From: Thiohalocapsa sp.
GTDB lineage: Bacteria; Pseudomonadota; Gammaproteobacteria; Chromatiales; Chromatiaceae
Direction: 5' to 3'
Assembly (NCBI GenBank): GCA_021736785.1
Contig: JAIPFF010000023.1
Span: 1 to 64,000, forward strand
Length of the DNA stretch: 64,000 nucleotides
The notes below the pieces were generated by a model. The model was not told the DNA's origin, made no database searches, and saw nothing but the letters and a program-made list of their open reading frames with translations. This document shows positions 47,818 through 57,420 of this stretch, piece by piece. The stretch's first letter is position 1. Each line of letters starts with the position of its first letter. A program made the position numbers and the translations under genes.

Positions 47818-48872
47818 GCCGCTGCCTCCGTCACTTGCAGCTTGTTGAAGTAATTATTGATGGCATCGATCTGCTGTCGGGCTTTGTCGGCCCCGTTGAT
47901 GAGCTCGAGCAGTTGCCCTGCCGCCGGTGGATCGATCGAGCCGATCTTCGAATTGCGGCAATACCAGCCGACGTGCTTGCGTGCGATCCGAACGCCCCGG
48001 CGCTCGCCGTAGAAGGTGTACAGCGCATCCAGATGGCGGGTCAGCAAGTCAAGTATCCAATCGCTGCCGGGCTCCGGCAGACGCTCGTCGGTGGCGAGAT
48101 AATGTGAGACTTCGCGAAAGATCCAGGGGCGTCCCCGGGCGGCTCGCCCGATCATGATAGCATCGGCTCCTGTTGTGTCGAGTACACGCTTCGCTGCCTC
48201 CGGCGAGTCGATGTCGCCGTTGGCCGCCAGCGGAAGATCGGTCTGCGCGCGCAGCGCACGCAGGCTGTCGAGCTCCGCCTCGCCGGCGTAGCCGCAGGCC
48301 CTGGTCCGACCGTGGACGGCGAGCATGGCGATGCCGGATTCCCGCGCCAAGTGGGCGATACGCGACAGGTTTCGGGTCTCGGGAGACCAGCCGGTGCGCG
48401 TCTTGAGTGTGACCGGAACGTCGACGGATGCGACGACTGCTTCCAGAATCCGCCCCACCAGGGCCTCGTCGCGCAGCAGTGCGGAACCGGCGGCGGCTTT
48501 GCAGACTTTCTTCGCCGGGCAGCCCATGTTGATGTCGATGATCTGCGCTCCGTGTTCCACGTTCCAGCGTGCGGCGGCCGCCATGCGTGCCGGATCGGCG
48601 CCGGCGATCTGCACCGAGATCGGCCCCGGCTCTCCGGCATGCTCGGCGCGCTCGCGGCTCTTGCGCGAATCCCGCAGCGACGGGTCGGAAGAGAGCATCT
48701 CGGAAACGGCAAGCCCTGCGCCCAGTTGCCGGCAAAGCGCGCGGAAGGGGCGATCGGTGATGCCGGCCATGGGCGCCAGTATCAAAGGCGGATCGACGCT
48801 GATCGAGCCGATGCGCAGCGCCTTGAGCTTGCCCGGGCTGGTCTGCGCTATGTGGTCGGGCGGCTCGGGCAT
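47814..48872 (-). CDS. dusB: tRNA-dihydrouridine synthase B
   Basis: The 352-residue FMN enzyme reduces specific uridines in tRNA. It shows the TIM-barrel motifs LAPMAGITDRPFRALCR, NMGCPAKKVCKAAAGSALLRD with the catalytic Cys, VTLKTRTGW, LAVHGRTR and ANGDIDSPE, and the C-terminal helical tRNA-binding domain. It leads the dusB-fis operon. Slightly longer than E. coli DusB (321), owing to an N-terminal extension (MPEPPDHIAQTSPGKLKA). Confidence 0.97.
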   Translation of the reverse strand: MPEPPDHIAQTSPGKLKALRIGSISVDPPLILAPMAGITDRPFRALCRQLGAGLAVSEMLSSDPSLRDSRKSRERAEHAGEPGPISVQIAGADPARMAAAARWNVEHGAQIIDINMGCPAKKVCKAAAGSALLRDEALVGRILEAVVASVDVPVTLKTRTGWSPETRNLSRIAHLARESGIAMLAVHGRTRACGYAGEAELDSLRALRAQTDLPLAANGDIDSPEAAKRVLDTTGADAIMIGRAARGRPWIFREVSHYLATDERLPEPGSDWILDLLTRHLDALYTFYGERRGVRIARKHVGWYCRNSKIGSIDPPAAGQLLELINGADKARQQIDAINNYFNKLQVTEAAA

Positions 48873-49241
48873 GGCTCGGCTTGTGCTGATTCGTTGGGTG
48901 TTGAAGTCTAGCCGACACGCAACCCGTCGAGACTGCCGGCTGTCGGCGAATGAGGGCGACTCGCGGGAACAATGACCGTCGGCACGCCGCGGCGTATTTG
49001 CTGCAGGCGGGCGGGGCGGTTGCCGTGTCGGTCGATGTTGCGCGGAGAATCGAGGCCAGCGATTCTAAGCGCAAAGGCGGCGCGCCGGTATCGTCGTTCG
49101 GCCGGTCTTGGCCGGGGGAAGCGGGTGCGATGGCCGGTGGTCGCCGGGCGGATGTCGGCAAGCATCGAGCGGCCGGCGGGAGGATGTCGGCCGGATATCG
49201 AGGAGGTATCGGGCAGATATCGGGCAGACAGCGATCAGATA
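48873..49241. other. Intergenic region with degenerate short repeats
   Basis: No gene is supported between prmA and dusB. In 49151-49246 the motif GATATCGGGCA and close variants (GATGTCGGC, GATATCGAG, GGTATCGGGCA) recur at 10-15 bp steps, giving a degenerate tandem pattern that runs into the prmA stop. Its role is unknown. The dusB promoter should lie in the left half but no clear boxes were found. Confidence 0.5.
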
Positions 49242-50141
49242 TCAGGGGTCGGAGCGCCTGACGCCGCTCAACAGCGCCCAGTCCTCGAGTACCTCCGGGG
49301 GCTGCAGCGCGAACTGCTCGCTGTAAGCCGCGGCGACGCGCTCGGCTTGATGCGCGAGGATGCCCGAGAGGCCAAGCAGTGCGTCGGACGTACCGGCGGC
49401 GATCAATGTCGGCGCCAACTCGATCAGCGGCCCGGCCAGGATGTTGGCGACCACCACATCCGCCGGGCGATGGGTGCGACGGTCGGGGTGCTCCACGATC
49501 AGCCGTTCGGAGACGCCGTTCGCGCAGGCGTTGTCGAAGGTGGCTTCGAGCGCCTGGGCGTCGTGGTCGACGGCGATGGCCGTGGCGGCGCCGAGCTTCA
49601 GGGCGGCGATGGCGAGGATGCCCGAGCCGCAGCCGAAGTCGAGCACTGTCTTGCCGCGCAGATCCAGGCCGTCGAGCCAGCGCAGGCAAAGCGCCGTGGT
49701 CGGGTGATGGCCGGTGCCGAACGCCAGGCCCGGGTCGAGGTCGACGAAGACGGCGCGCGTGTCGACGGACACCGCCGGCGGGCGCTGACCCTGAGGACAA
49801 ATCCATAGCCGCTCACCGAAGCAGGTGGGCTCGAAGTCATCGAGCCAGACCCGCTCCCAGGGTCGGTCGTCCAGTGTGGTTGTCAGCGGCGGCTCCAGGC
49901 TGTGGCCGCCGGGCCGCTCGGCGGCGGCTCGGGCGAGCATCTCGCCCTGCGCGTCGTTTTCGAACAGCGCGGTGATGCGCACCCGCCGCCACAGCGGTGT
50001 CGCGCCGGGGTCGGGCTCGAGGATCGGGTCGTCGCCGGCATCGTCGACGGTGACCGCCAGCGCACCGCCATTCTCGAGCGCCATTTCGATCAACGGCGCA
50101 TCGTCGCGGTCGGCGACCAGTGACAACTGCAGCCAGGACAT
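49242..50141 (-). CDS. prmA: Ribosomal protein L11 methyltransferase
   Basis: The 299-residue protein has an N-terminal substrate-recognition domain (MSWLQLSLVADRDDAPLIEMALENGGALAVTVDDAGDDP) and a class I methyltransferase domain with PGLAFGTGHHPTTALCL, the SAM site VLDFGCGSGILAIAALKLG and VVANILAGPLIELAP. PrmA trimethylates ribosomal protein L11. Length equals E. coli PrmA (293). It follows accC, the usual context. Confidence 0.98.
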   Translation of the reverse strand: MSWLQLSLVADRDDAPLIEMALENGGALAVTVDDAGDDPILEPDPGATPLWRRVRITALFENDAQGEMLARAAAERPGGHSLEPPLTTTLDDRPWERVWLDDFEPTCFGERLWICPQGQRPPAVSVDTRAVFVDLDPGLAFGTGHHPTTALCLRWLDGLDLRGKTVLDFGCGSGILAIAALKLGAATAIAVDHDAQALEATFDNACANGVSERLIVEHPDRRTHRPADVVVANILAGPLIELAPTLIAAGTSDALLGLSGILAHQAERVAAAYSEQFALQPPEVLEDWALLSGVRRSDP

Positions 50142-50194
50142 GCTCGGGCGCTCCTCAATTCGCTCGCTACTCGGATCGATAGGGCCGGGGGGCA

Positions 50195-51535
50195 CTACAT
50201 ACCGAGCTTCTTCTCCAGATAATGAATGTTGGCGCCGCCTTGCTGGAACGCCGCATCTTTCAATATCTGCCGCTGCAGCGGGATATTGGTGTGGATCCCT
50301 TCGATGACCGTTTCGCGCAGCGCGTTGCACATGCGCGACAGCGCGCTGTGGCGGTCCTCGCCGTGGGCGATGAGCTTGCCGATCATCGAGTCGTAATAGG
50401 GCGGCACGACGTAACCGGAGTAGATGTGCGTGTCGAGCCGAACGCCGGGGCCGCCCGGTGCATGGAAGTCCTCGATGCGCCCCGGGCTCGGCATGAAGGT
50501 CTCCGGATGCTCGGCGTTCAGGCGACACTCGATCGCATGTCCGCGCAGCACGATGTCGTCCTGGCTGTAGCGCAGCCGCTCGCCGGATGCGACCAGGATC
50601 TGCTCCTTCAGGATGTCCACGCCGGTGATCATCTCGGTGACGGGATGCTCCACCTGGATACGGGTGTTCATCTCGATGAAGTAGAACTCGCCGTCCTGGT
50701 AGAGGAACTCGAAGGTGCCGACGCCGCGGTAGCCCAAGGTGCTGCATGCCTCGGCGCAGCGGATACCGATGAAGTTGCGCTGCTCATCGGTGATGCCGGG
50801 GGCGGGCGCCTCTTCCAGCACCTTCTGGTGACGGCGCTGCATGGAGCAGTCGCGCTCGCCGAGGTGAATGGCGTTGCCGTAATTGTCCGCCAGCACCTGG
50901 AACTCGATGTGACGCGGGTTCTCCAGGTACTTCTCCATGTACACCACATCGTTGCCGAAGGCGGCGCCGGCCTCGGCCTTGGTCAGAGAGATGGCGTTGA
51001 GCAGCGTCGCATCGGAGTGCACCACACGCATGCCGCGCCCGCCGCCGCCGCCGGCGGCCTTGATGATGACCGGATAGCCGATCTCGCGGGCGAGCTCGAG
51101 GGTGCGTTTGGTGTTGCTGTCGAGCGGGCCGTCGGAGCCCGGCACGCAGGGGACGCCTGCCTGCTTCATGGCCCTGATGGCGGAGACCTTATCGCCCATC
51201 AGGCGGATGGTCTCGGGCTTGGGGCCGATGAAAATGAAACCGCTGCGCTCCACGCGCTCGGCGAAATCGGCGTTCTCGGAAAGAAAGCCGTAACCGGGGT
51301 GAATGGCGACGGTGTCGGTCACTTCGGCGGCGCTGATGATCGACGGGATGTGCAGGTAGCTGTCGCGCGACGGGGCAGGGCCGATACAGACGGATTCGTC
51401 CGCGAGCAGCACGTGCTTGAGGTCGCGGTCCGCGTCGGAATGGACGGCGACGGTCTTGATGCCGAGCTCCCGACAGGCACGCTGAATCCGCAGGGCGATC
51501 TCGCCGCGGTTGGCGATCAGGACTTTCTCTATCAT
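50195..51535 (-). CDS. accC: Acetyl-CoA carboxylase, biotin carboxylase subunit
   Basis: The 446-residue ATP-grasp enzyme carboxylates biotin on AccB with bicarbonate and ATP. Marks: [36 protein letters not shown], the Gly-rich loop [16 protein letters not shown], the [19 protein letters not shown] segment, [20 protein letters not shown] and the C-terminal MIGKLIAHG. Length matches E. coli (449). The start overlaps the accB stop by 4 bp, so the two subunits are made together. Confidence 0.99.
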   Translation of the reverse strand: MIEKVLIANRGEIALRIQRACRELGIKTVAVHSDADRDLKHVLLADESVCIGPAPSRDSYLHIPSIISAAEVTDTVAIHPGYGFLSENADFAERVERSGFIFIGPKPETIRLMGDKVSAIRAMKQAGVPCVPGSDGPLDSNTKRTLELAREIGYPVIIKAAGGGGGRGMRVVHSDATLLNAISLTKAEAGAAFGNDVVYMEKYLENPRHIEFQVLADNYGNAIHLGERDCSMQRRHQKVLEEAPAPGITDEQRNFIGIRCAEACSTLGYRGVGTFEFLYQDGEFYFIEMNTRIQVEHPVTEMITGVDILKEQILVASGERLRYSQDDIVLRGHAIECRLNAEHPETFMPSPGRIEDFHAPGGPGVRLDTHIYSGYVVPPYYDSMIGKLIAHGEDRHSALSRMCNALRETVIEGIHTNIPLQRQILKDAAFQQGGANIHYLEKKLGM

Positions 51536-51984
51536 TGGATGACGAACAGCGGTTGGTTGTACTCAACCGGCTGGCCGTTCTCGACGAGGATGCGTTTGAC
51601 GGTACCGGAGCGCTCGCACTCGATCTGGTTCAGGATCTTCATCGCCTCGATGATGCAGAGCGTATCGCCGACCTTGACATCCTGTCCTTCCTCGACGAAG
51701 GCCTTGCTGCCCGGCGACGGCGATCGATAGAAGGTCCCGACCATCGGCGAGCGGACCATGTCGGCCTCGTCCGGATCCTCGACTTCGGTCGAGGCGGCCG
51801 CGGGCGCGACCTGCATGGGCGCCGGCGCACCGCCCGCCGCGGCGGGGGCATGCATCATCAGCTGCGGCGGCGCGCTGCCGTGGCGGCTGATGCGAACCGA
51901 CTCCTCACCCTCGTGAATCTCGATCTCGGCGACATCGGATTCCTCGAGCAGCTCGATGAGCTTCTTGACTTTGCGGATATCCAT
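51532..51984 (-). CDS. accB: Acetyl-CoA carboxylase, biotin carboxyl carrier protein
   Basis: The 150-residue protein has an N-terminal [19 protein letters not shown] helix, an Ala/Pro-rich linker (residues 38-70) and the biotinyl domain from about 76 ([17 protein letters not shown]). The biotin-accepting Lys116 lies in the EAMK motif. It carries carboxyl-biotin between AccC and the carboxyltransferase in fatty acid synthesis. Upstream lies aroQ, the conserved order. Confidence 0.98.
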   Translation of the reverse strand: MDIRKVKKLIELLEESDVAEIEIHEGEESVRISRHGSAPPQLMMHAPAAAGGAPAPMQVAPAAASTEVEDPDEADMVRSPMVGTFYRSPSPGSKAFVEEGQDVKVGDTLCIIEAMKILNQIECERSGTVKRILVENGQPVEYNQPLFVIQ

Positions 51985-52063
51985 GAGGGGCGTTGTTCTC
52001 GTAGTCGTTGTTTGCGTTGCACTCGTTCCGTGCGGCTGCCCGCGGCGCCGGCGGTGGGCGCGC

Positions 52064-52501
52064 TCAGCCCAGGCGGCGTATCGCCGCCGTTAGGGCCAGT
52101 TCGTAGCTCAGCGCGCCGAGGCCGCTGATGGTGCCGTCCGCGATGTCGGAAAAGTAGGAATGCGCGCGAAACGGCTCGCGCGCATGCACGTTCGATAAGT
52201 GCACCTCGATAAAGGGCAGGCGCACGGCGAGCAAGGCATCGCGCAGCGCGACGCTGGTATGCGTCAGCGCGGCGGGATTGATGATCACGTAATCGACGCC
52301 GTCGGCGGCTGCTTGGTGCAGCCTGTCGATCAGTGCATGCTCGGCGTTGCTTTGGAAGAACTGCAACTCGTGCCCGGCGTCGGCGCAGAGACGGTCCAGA
52401 CGGCGGGCGATATCGTCCAGCGTATCGTGCCCGTATTTGTCGGGCTCGCGGGTACCCAGCAGATTCAGGTTGGGGCCGTTGATGCACAATATCCGCGACA
52501 T
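52064..52501 (-). CDS. aroQ: Type II 3-dehydroquinate dehydratase
   Basis: The 145-residue enzyme makes 3-dehydroshikimate in the shikimate pathway. It has the type II signature [21 protein letters not shown] with the catalytic Tyr, [33 protein letters not shown] and [20 protein letters not shown]. The ATG at 52501 is the family start; the open frame upstream is not used. The next 295 bases to tlpA contain no gene. Confidence 0.98.
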   Translation of the reverse strand: MSRILCINGPNLNLLGTREPDKYGHDTLDDIARRLDRLCADAGHELQFFQSNAEHALIDRLHQAAADGVDYVIINPAALTHTSVALRDALLAVRLPFIEVHLSNVHAREPFRAHSYFSDIADGTISGLGALSYELALTAAIRRLG

Positions 52502-52796
52502 GGGGAGCGTGACGGCACCTCTGGGCGAGCATCCGGGCGAGCACCCGGGGAAGATTGACGGAGGCGCCATAGCCGCGTAAGCGGACTGCCGCGCACGGCC
52601 TTGGATCGGTCAAACCCGAGGTGCCGGCGTATGACGCTGGAAGTCGGCCCAAACCGTGCCTAAACGCCGCTAAAAGCGGATAAAAGGCAATATCGTGCGG
52701 TGCCGACATTTCGCCCGATAGGGTAAGCGATAGCGGCAGTTTTGGAAAGCGGCTTTCGCGGCCGTTCGGCTCAGATCGCTCGTTTTAGCCGCTCGA

Positions 52797-53357
52797 TCAT
52801 CCGGAATTCCCTTGCACCAGCGGCAGCACCGCGGCCTTCAGCTCTTCCGCGCTGATCTCGCCCGTTCGGCTGAACACGCGCCGGCCCATTCGATCGAAGA
52901 CCACGGTGAACGGCAAACCGCTGGTGCGGTTGCCGAGCCGCTTCGAGAGGGCGACCGTCTGCGCGTTGCCGAGCAGGATCTGGTAATTGATCTCGCGCTC
53001 GTCCAGGAAGCGGTGCACCGCATCGGGACTGTCGATGGCAATGCCAACCACCTGCAGCCGACCGGTGTCGAAGGCCTCCTGCAGTCGCACCAGCATCGGC
53101 ATCTCGCGCAGGCACGGCGGGCACCAGGTTGCCCAGAAATTGACCACCACGACTTTGCCCGCCCAACTGTTGCTGGCGATCTCGCGACCGTCGGGATCGG
53201 GCAGGCGGATATCCGGCAGCGAGCGGATGTGCTCGCCGCCTTGTGCGCTGTCGGCGCCGGTTTGGCCGTCGGCGATCCAGCGCTCGCCGAACAGCGCGAT
53301 CCCGATGCTCAGTGTGCCGGCCAGGACGGTGACGACCAGCACTTTGGCCGGGTTCAT
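52797..53357 (-). CDS. TlpA-like periplasmic thioredoxin
   Basis: The 186-residue protein has an N-terminal membrane anchor or signal (VLVVTVLAGTLSIGIALFG) and a thioredoxin domain with FWATWCPPCLREMP, a CxxC site with the Pro-Pro pair of the TlpA/ResA group, and the cis-Pro region TSGLPFTVVFD. It likely reduces disulfides in the periplasm and is recharged by the membrane protein DsbD encoded just upstream; the two genes overlap by 4 bp. Confidence 0.93.
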   Translation of the reverse strand: MNPAKVLVVTVLAGTLSIGIALFGERWIADGQTGADSAQGGEHIRSLPDIRLPDPDGREIASNSWAGKVVVVNFWATWCPPCLREMPMLVRLQEAFDTGRLQVVGIAIDSPDAVHRFLDEREINYQILLGNAQTVALSKRLGNRTSGLPFTVVFDRMGRRVFSRTGEISAEELKAAVLPLVQGNSG

Positions 53358-55831
53358 TGTGCGGCCTCGCGCAGATGGGCTGCGAACTCATCCGCGGGGA
53401 CGAAGCCGACCAGCCGGTAGCCGCGCATTTCTTCGCCGCTGCGGTCGAAGAACAACATCGCCGGAGGGCCGGGCAGCCCGAAGCGCTCCTGCATCAACGC
53501 CTTGTCCTCGGCGTCGTTGGCTGTAACGTCGGCCTGCAGCAGCACGAAGCGCTCCATCGCGGAGACGACCGCCGGGTCCGGGAAGGTGTAGCGCTCCATC
53601 TCTTTACAGGACACGCACCAGTCGGCATAGAAGTCGAGCATCACCGGTTTGCCGGCAGCACTGGCCGCGGCGACCTCGCGCTCGAGGTCGGCCACGGTCT
53701 TGATGCGCTTGAACTCCGCGTGGGCGGCGCTGGCGGCACCGCCGCCGGCCGGCGCGATGCCGCGCAGCGGCTGGATGGTGTCGCGCCCGCCGGCCGCCGC
53801 ACCCACCAGCATCAGCACGCCGTAGACCAGCAGCGCCAGGCCCAGCGCTTTCCACAGCTTCGACCAGCCGCGGGCGTCGGCGCCGAGCTGGGCCAGCGCG
53901 CCCATATAGACGCCGGAGCTGATCAGCAGCACGCCCCACAAGATCATCGAGACGGCCGCGGGCAGCACCCGCTCCACCAGCAGGATGGCAACCGCCAGCA
54001 GCAGCACGCCGAAGACCGCCTTGACCGCATCCATCCACGCGCCGGCGCGGGGCAGCAGCTTGCCCGCGGAGGTACCGATGGCAAGCAGCGGCGCGCCCAT
54101 ACCCAGCCCGAGACCGAGCAGCGCGAAGAAGCCGAGCACGGCATCGCCGGTTTGGCCGATGAAGATCAGCGCGCCCATCAAAGGCGGCGCCACGCAGGGA
54201 CCGACGATCAGCGCCGACAATGAGCCCATGATCGCGGCGCCGGCCAGCGTGCCGCCCTCCTGCTTGTTGCTGATCTCGGTGAGCTTGGTCTGCACGCTGC
54301 TCGGCAGCTGCAGGTCGTAGAAGCCGAACATGGACATGGCGAGCGCCACGAACACGGCCGCGAACGCCGCAAGGATCCAGGGGTTCTGGAAAGTCGCCTG
54401 CAGATTGGCGCCGAACAGGCCGGCCAGGACGCCGACGACGGCGTAGGTCAGGGCCATCGCGAGCACATAGGACAACGACAGCATGAAGGCTTTGCGCGTC
54501 GTGATGCTGTCGCCCTGTCCGGCGATGATGCCGGAGAGGATCGGGATCATCGGGAAGACGCAAGGCGTGAACGACAGCAGCAGGCCGAGGCCGAAGAAGA
54601 TCGCGACCGCACCGAAGACGCCGGCGTTGGCGAGCCGGGCCGCGATCTGGTCCTGCTCCGATACGCGCCCGGCGCCGTCGGCGCCCGCGCCGGCTCCGCC
54701 TCGGTCGGCGGTGCCGCTCGATGGCGCCGGCTCCATTTCGGCTAGCGCCACGGTCTGTGTCGCCGCCGGCAGATCCAGCACGATGCGATCGGTGACCGGC
54801 GGATAGCAAATGCCGCGCTCGGCACAGCCCTGATATTTCGCGATCAGCGTTACTTGGGTCGGCTCGGCGGCGCCGCGCAGCACCGGGACCGCCACATCGA
54901 CCGTGCCATGGTAGATGGCGACGTCGCCGATACTGCCGTCGGGGCGCACCGTGTCTGCCTTGATTTCCGCCTCTGGCAGCGTGTATTCGCCCAGGCGCAC
55001 GTTCTCGGCGTTCTCGAGCGCAAGCTCGAAATTGTCGGCGTAGAGGTAGGTTTCGGGTGCGATCTGCCAACGCAGCTGCAGCCGATCCGGGGCGGCGACG
55101 TCGACGTCGAGCCGGAACGCCTCTTCGGCAGGAAGAATGTCGTCCTCCATGCCGAGGCCGAGCGACTGATTCAGTGTCGTCAGCTTGCCGGCGGCCGATG
55201 CCGGGGCCGATGCCGGGGCGGAATAAAGCGGTCCGGCATCGCCCGCGGGTGCCGCGGCATCCCCGCCGGATACGGCGGCGAGCGCCGGCAGTTCCAGCAG
55301 AATGTTCTTCTTTTGCGGCGGGTAGCACAGTCCCGCATCGGCGCAGCCCTGGGAGGTCGCCTGAATCTCGACGATGTTGCCGGCATCGGCGCCGCGGCGC
55401 AGCGGCACGCGTGCCTCGACCCGATCGCGGTAGATCTGCACCTCGCCGAAGAACTCGTCCTGCTTCGTCTCGGCCGGCGGCAGATCCGCCGCACCGGTCT
55501 CGATGCCGGGAGTTTGACTTTCGAAGCGGAACTTGCTCCGGTACATGTAGTAGCCGGGCTCGATGTCCCAGCGCACCAGCACCGCGCCCTCGCCGGCGGG
55601 CTCGCCGGAGATGCGGAACGCCTGATCCGGCTGCAGGAACTCGTCCTGCGCAGCCTGCAGCGGCGGTGCGAGCAGCAGCAGCGCTGCCGTCAGAGCCGCG
55701 ATTGCAGTAGTCATGCGCGCCGCGAATCGGTTTATCGGAGCCGGGCGGAACGACCTGTGGAACGGGTTGCGAAGGGCGGGCAGCCGCGGGCGGGGCGCGG
55801 CGCGGACAGGCGTCGAGGATTGCGCGGTCAT
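53354..55831 (-). CDS. dsbD: Thiol:disulfide interchange protein DsbD with two N-terminal alpha domains
   Basis: DsbD carries electrons from cytoplasmic thioredoxin to the periplasm. This 825-residue form has, after the signal (TTAIAALTAALLLLAPPLQA), two DsbD-alpha domains in tandem, each with a Cys pair (QGCADAGLCYPP and QGCAERGICYPP). The eight-helix channel follows, with TPCVFPM and GPCVAPPLMG, and a C-terminal thioredoxin-like domain with DWCVSCKEME. E. coli DsbD has only one alpha domain and 565 residues. The ATG at 55831 overlaps the cutA stop; a start at 55714 would begin directly at the signal peptide and is an alternative, since the extra 39 Arg/Pro-rich residues are unusual before a signal. 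Confidence 0.95.
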   Translation of the reverse strand: MTAQSSTPVRAAPRPRLPALRNPFHRSFRPAPINRFAARMTTAIAALTAALLLLAPPLQAAQDEFLQPDQAFRISGEPAGEGAVLVRWDIEPGYYMYRSKFRFESQTPGIETGAADLPPAETKQDEFFGEVQIYRDRVEARVPLRRGADAGNIVEIQATSQGCADAGLCYPPQKKNILLELPALAAVSGGDAAAPAGDAGPLYSAPASAPASAAGKLTTLNQSLGLGMEDDILPAEEAFRLDVDVAAPDRLQLRWQIAPETYLYADNFELALENAENVRLGEYTLPEAEIKADTVRPDGSIGDVAIYHGTVDVAVPVLRGAAEPTQVTLIAKYQGCAERGICYPPVTDRIVLDLPAATQTVALAEMEPAPSSGTADRGGAGAGADGAGRVSEQDQIAARLANAGVFGAVAIFFGLGLLLSFTPCVFPMIPILSGIIAGQGDSITTRKAFMLSLSYVLAMALTYAVVGVLAGLFGANLQATFQNPWILAAFAAVFVALAMSMFGFYDLQLPSSVQTKLTEISNKQEGGTLAGAAIMGSLSALIVGPCVAPPLMGALIFIGQTGDAVLGFFALLGLGLGMGAPLLAIGTSAGKLLPRAGAWMDAVKAVFGVLLLAVAILLVERVLPAAVSMILWGVLLISSGVYMGALAQLGADARGWSKLWKALGLALLVYGVLMLVGAAAGGRDTIQPLRGIAPAGGGAASAAHAEFKRIKTVADLEREVAAASAAGKPVMLDFYADWCVSCKEMERYTFPDPAVVSAMERFVLLQADVTANDAEDKALMQERFGLPGPPAMLFFDRSGEEMRGYRLVGFVPADEFAAHLREAAQ

Positions 55832-56157
55832 TGGCTTCGTGCGGTGCATGTGCGGACCCACTCCAGATAACTGTCGGACCCGGTGACGATGGGATGCGCG
55901 ATCACTTCCGGCTCGTCATAGGGATGTAATTGTCTGACGCGCGCGGTCAACTCCGGCACGCGCTCTTCGGTTGTCTTGATCAGCAGCAGACATTCGTTGT
56001 CTTTCTCGATCTTACCCTGCCAGCGGTAGACCGAGACCAGGCCCGGCACGATGTTGACACAGGCCGCGAGGCCCTCCGTCACCAGCGCCTCGCTCAGCGA
56101 CTCGGCGGTCGTGCTGTCAGGGCAAGTGCAGAATGTCAGGTAGACGGTATCCGGCAT
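55828..56157 (-). CDS. cutA: Divalent-cation tolerance protein CutA
   Basis: The 109-residue trimeric protein shows the CutA pattern: VYLTFCTCPDSTTAESLSEALVTEGLAACVNIVPGLVSVYRWQGKIEKDNECLLLIKTTEERVPELTARVRQLHPYDEPEVIAHPI. Metal binding and a role in copper tolerance have been suggested. A GGAG site precedes the ATG at 56157; an in-frame ATG at 56184 lacks one. The stop overlaps the dsbD start (ATGA), the known cutA-dsbD pairing. Confidence 0.97.
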   Translation of the reverse strand: MPDTVYLTFCTCPDSTTAESLSEALVTEGLAACVNIVPGLVSVYRWQGKIEKDNECLLLIKTTEERVPELTARVRQLHPYDEPEVIAHPIVTGSDSYLEWVRTCTARSQ

Positions 56158-56765
56158 CGGTCGCTCCGCATCGTGATTCGCCATGCCCCGGCGATCGGGG
56201 GGCGCATAGAGTAACGGAATCACCCGATGTCCCGAAACGCGCGCTGCCGCGTCGGCGTGCGGGGCCCGACGCAAGCGGCGCCGCTGCGCCGGCGGCATCG
56301 GCAACAGCCGCCGCGAAATGTTGACCGGGGATTGGCCGGCGGCGGCATCGCGGCATCGCGGCATCGCGGCATCGCGGCATCGCGGCATCGCGGCATCGCG
56401 GCATCGCGGCATCGCGGCATCGCGGCATCGCGGCAGGCATGCGCAGGAGACAGCATCCGCGTATTCTGGTTCCCGCGCCGGGCTATCTCGCCGGCGGCGC
56501 GGCATCGGGCATCGCACGGGTGCCGCGCCCGTGATTTGAATCGTACAATTCCGGACAAATCTTCGGGTCATCCCGCTGGGCGGTCCTGCGGAGCCGGGTC
56601 GAGCCGGGCCGGGCCGCGCCAGACGCGATCGCCGATCCGCGCGCCTCGGACCGCGGCCTGCAGCCGCCTTGCGACGCCTAAACCGCTCGACTGCCGAGCG
56701 GCCTTCGATACAGCTCCCGGCGGGCTCCCGCAACGGACCCCGGGATAGATCAAGAGACCGTGCCA
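56158..56765. other. Divergent intergenic region between cutA and fxsA
   Basis: This 608-bp stretch between divergent genes holds an 8-bp tandem repeat (annotated separately) and no supportable gene. Long open frames on the minus strand arise because the repeat lacks stop codons in every frame. Promoters for cutA-dsbD and fxsA should lie here; TACAATTCC-like AT-rich DNA near 56543-56560 is a candidate spot. Confidence 0.5.
56345..56432. repeat. Tandem repeat, 11 copies of GCATCGCG
   Basis: Eleven perfect, uninterrupted copies of an 8-bp unit are followed by a partial copy (GCA). A perfect short repeat of this length is prone to slipped-strand copy changes. It lies about 190 bp upstream of the cutA start and 330 bp upstream of fxsA, inside a noncoding region, so any effect would be on promoter spacing rather than on a reading frame. 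Confidence 0.97.
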
Positions 56766-57188
56766 ATGCTGCTTTTCCTTCTTCTGTTCGTCGCCGCGCC
56801 GTTGATCGAGCTCTACTTCTTGATACAGGTCGGCTCGGTGATCGGTGCATTGCCGACGATCGCGCTGTCCGTCCTGACCGCCGTCATCGGCGGCGCCTTG
56901 GTCCGTCTGCAGGGTGTTGCCGTGCTGATGCGTGTCCGCGAAATGCTCGAGCGTGACGAAATGCCGGCGCTGGAGATGCTCGACGGGGCCGTGCTGCTGG
57001 TGTGCGGCTTTGCGCTGCTGCTGCCGGGCTTCGTCACCGATGCGGTGGGCTTTTTGCTGCTGATCCCGCCGTTGCGTCATTGGCTGATCCGGCGCTATGT
57101 CCACGTGGTACCGGTGGATGCCGCCGCGCGCCCGCGCGAACGGGGCCCGCGTGTCATCGAAGGCGAGTTCCGCCGCGACGACGACTGA
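56766..57188 (+). CDS. fxsA: FxsA family membrane protein
   Basis: The 140-residue protein has the FxsA pattern: LLFLLLFVAAPLIELYFLIQVGSVIGALPTIALSVLTAVIGGALVRLQGVAVLMRVREML and LLVCGFALLLPGFVTDAVGFLLLIPPLR, giving three to four helices and a polar tail. FxsA is a cytoplasmic membrane protein that in E. coli reduces exclusion of phage T7 by plasmid F. A GTG six bases earlier could be the start. It lies upstream of groES, as in many Gammaproteobacteria. Confidence 0.93.
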   Translation: MLLFLLLFVAAPLIELYFLIQVGSVIGALPTIALSVLTAVIGGALVRLQGVAVLMRVREMLERDEMPALEMLDGAVLLVCGFALLLPGFVTDAVGFLLLIPPLRHWLIRRYVHVVPVDAAARPRERGPRVIEGEFRRDDD

Positions 57189-57392
57189 AGACGGATGAGC
57201 TCCCCGTTTTGGCCAATGCGCCGACGCCGATCCGACTAGGCCGGCCGGCCTACCGGCGCCGAAGGCGTCCCCGGCAGCCGCCGCCCGGCGGCTTTCCGCG
57301 TCGCCGCCGCCGCCCGCCAACGCCCGCGCCACCGCCGGCCGGATAAAACCCTCCGTGCGGCTGTCGCGGGCATGCGATCCCCGCGTCCCCCC

Positions 57393-57420
57393 TTGACACG
57401 AAAAAGTCGATGTCTATTAT
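57393..57420 (+). promoter_or_regulatory. Sigma-70 promoter of groESL
   Basis: TTGACA (57393-57398) is a perfect -35 box and TATTAT (57415-57420) a near-consensus -10 box with 16 bases between. The last base of the -10 box is the first of the CIRCE operator, so a bound repressor would block RNA polymerase. Confidence 0.9.

Noticed and set aside
55828..56850. Long minus-strand frame through the 8-bp repeats joined to cutA
   Set aside because: The repeat has no stop codon in any frame, which keeps it open. CutA is complete from 56157 with a ribosome-binding site.
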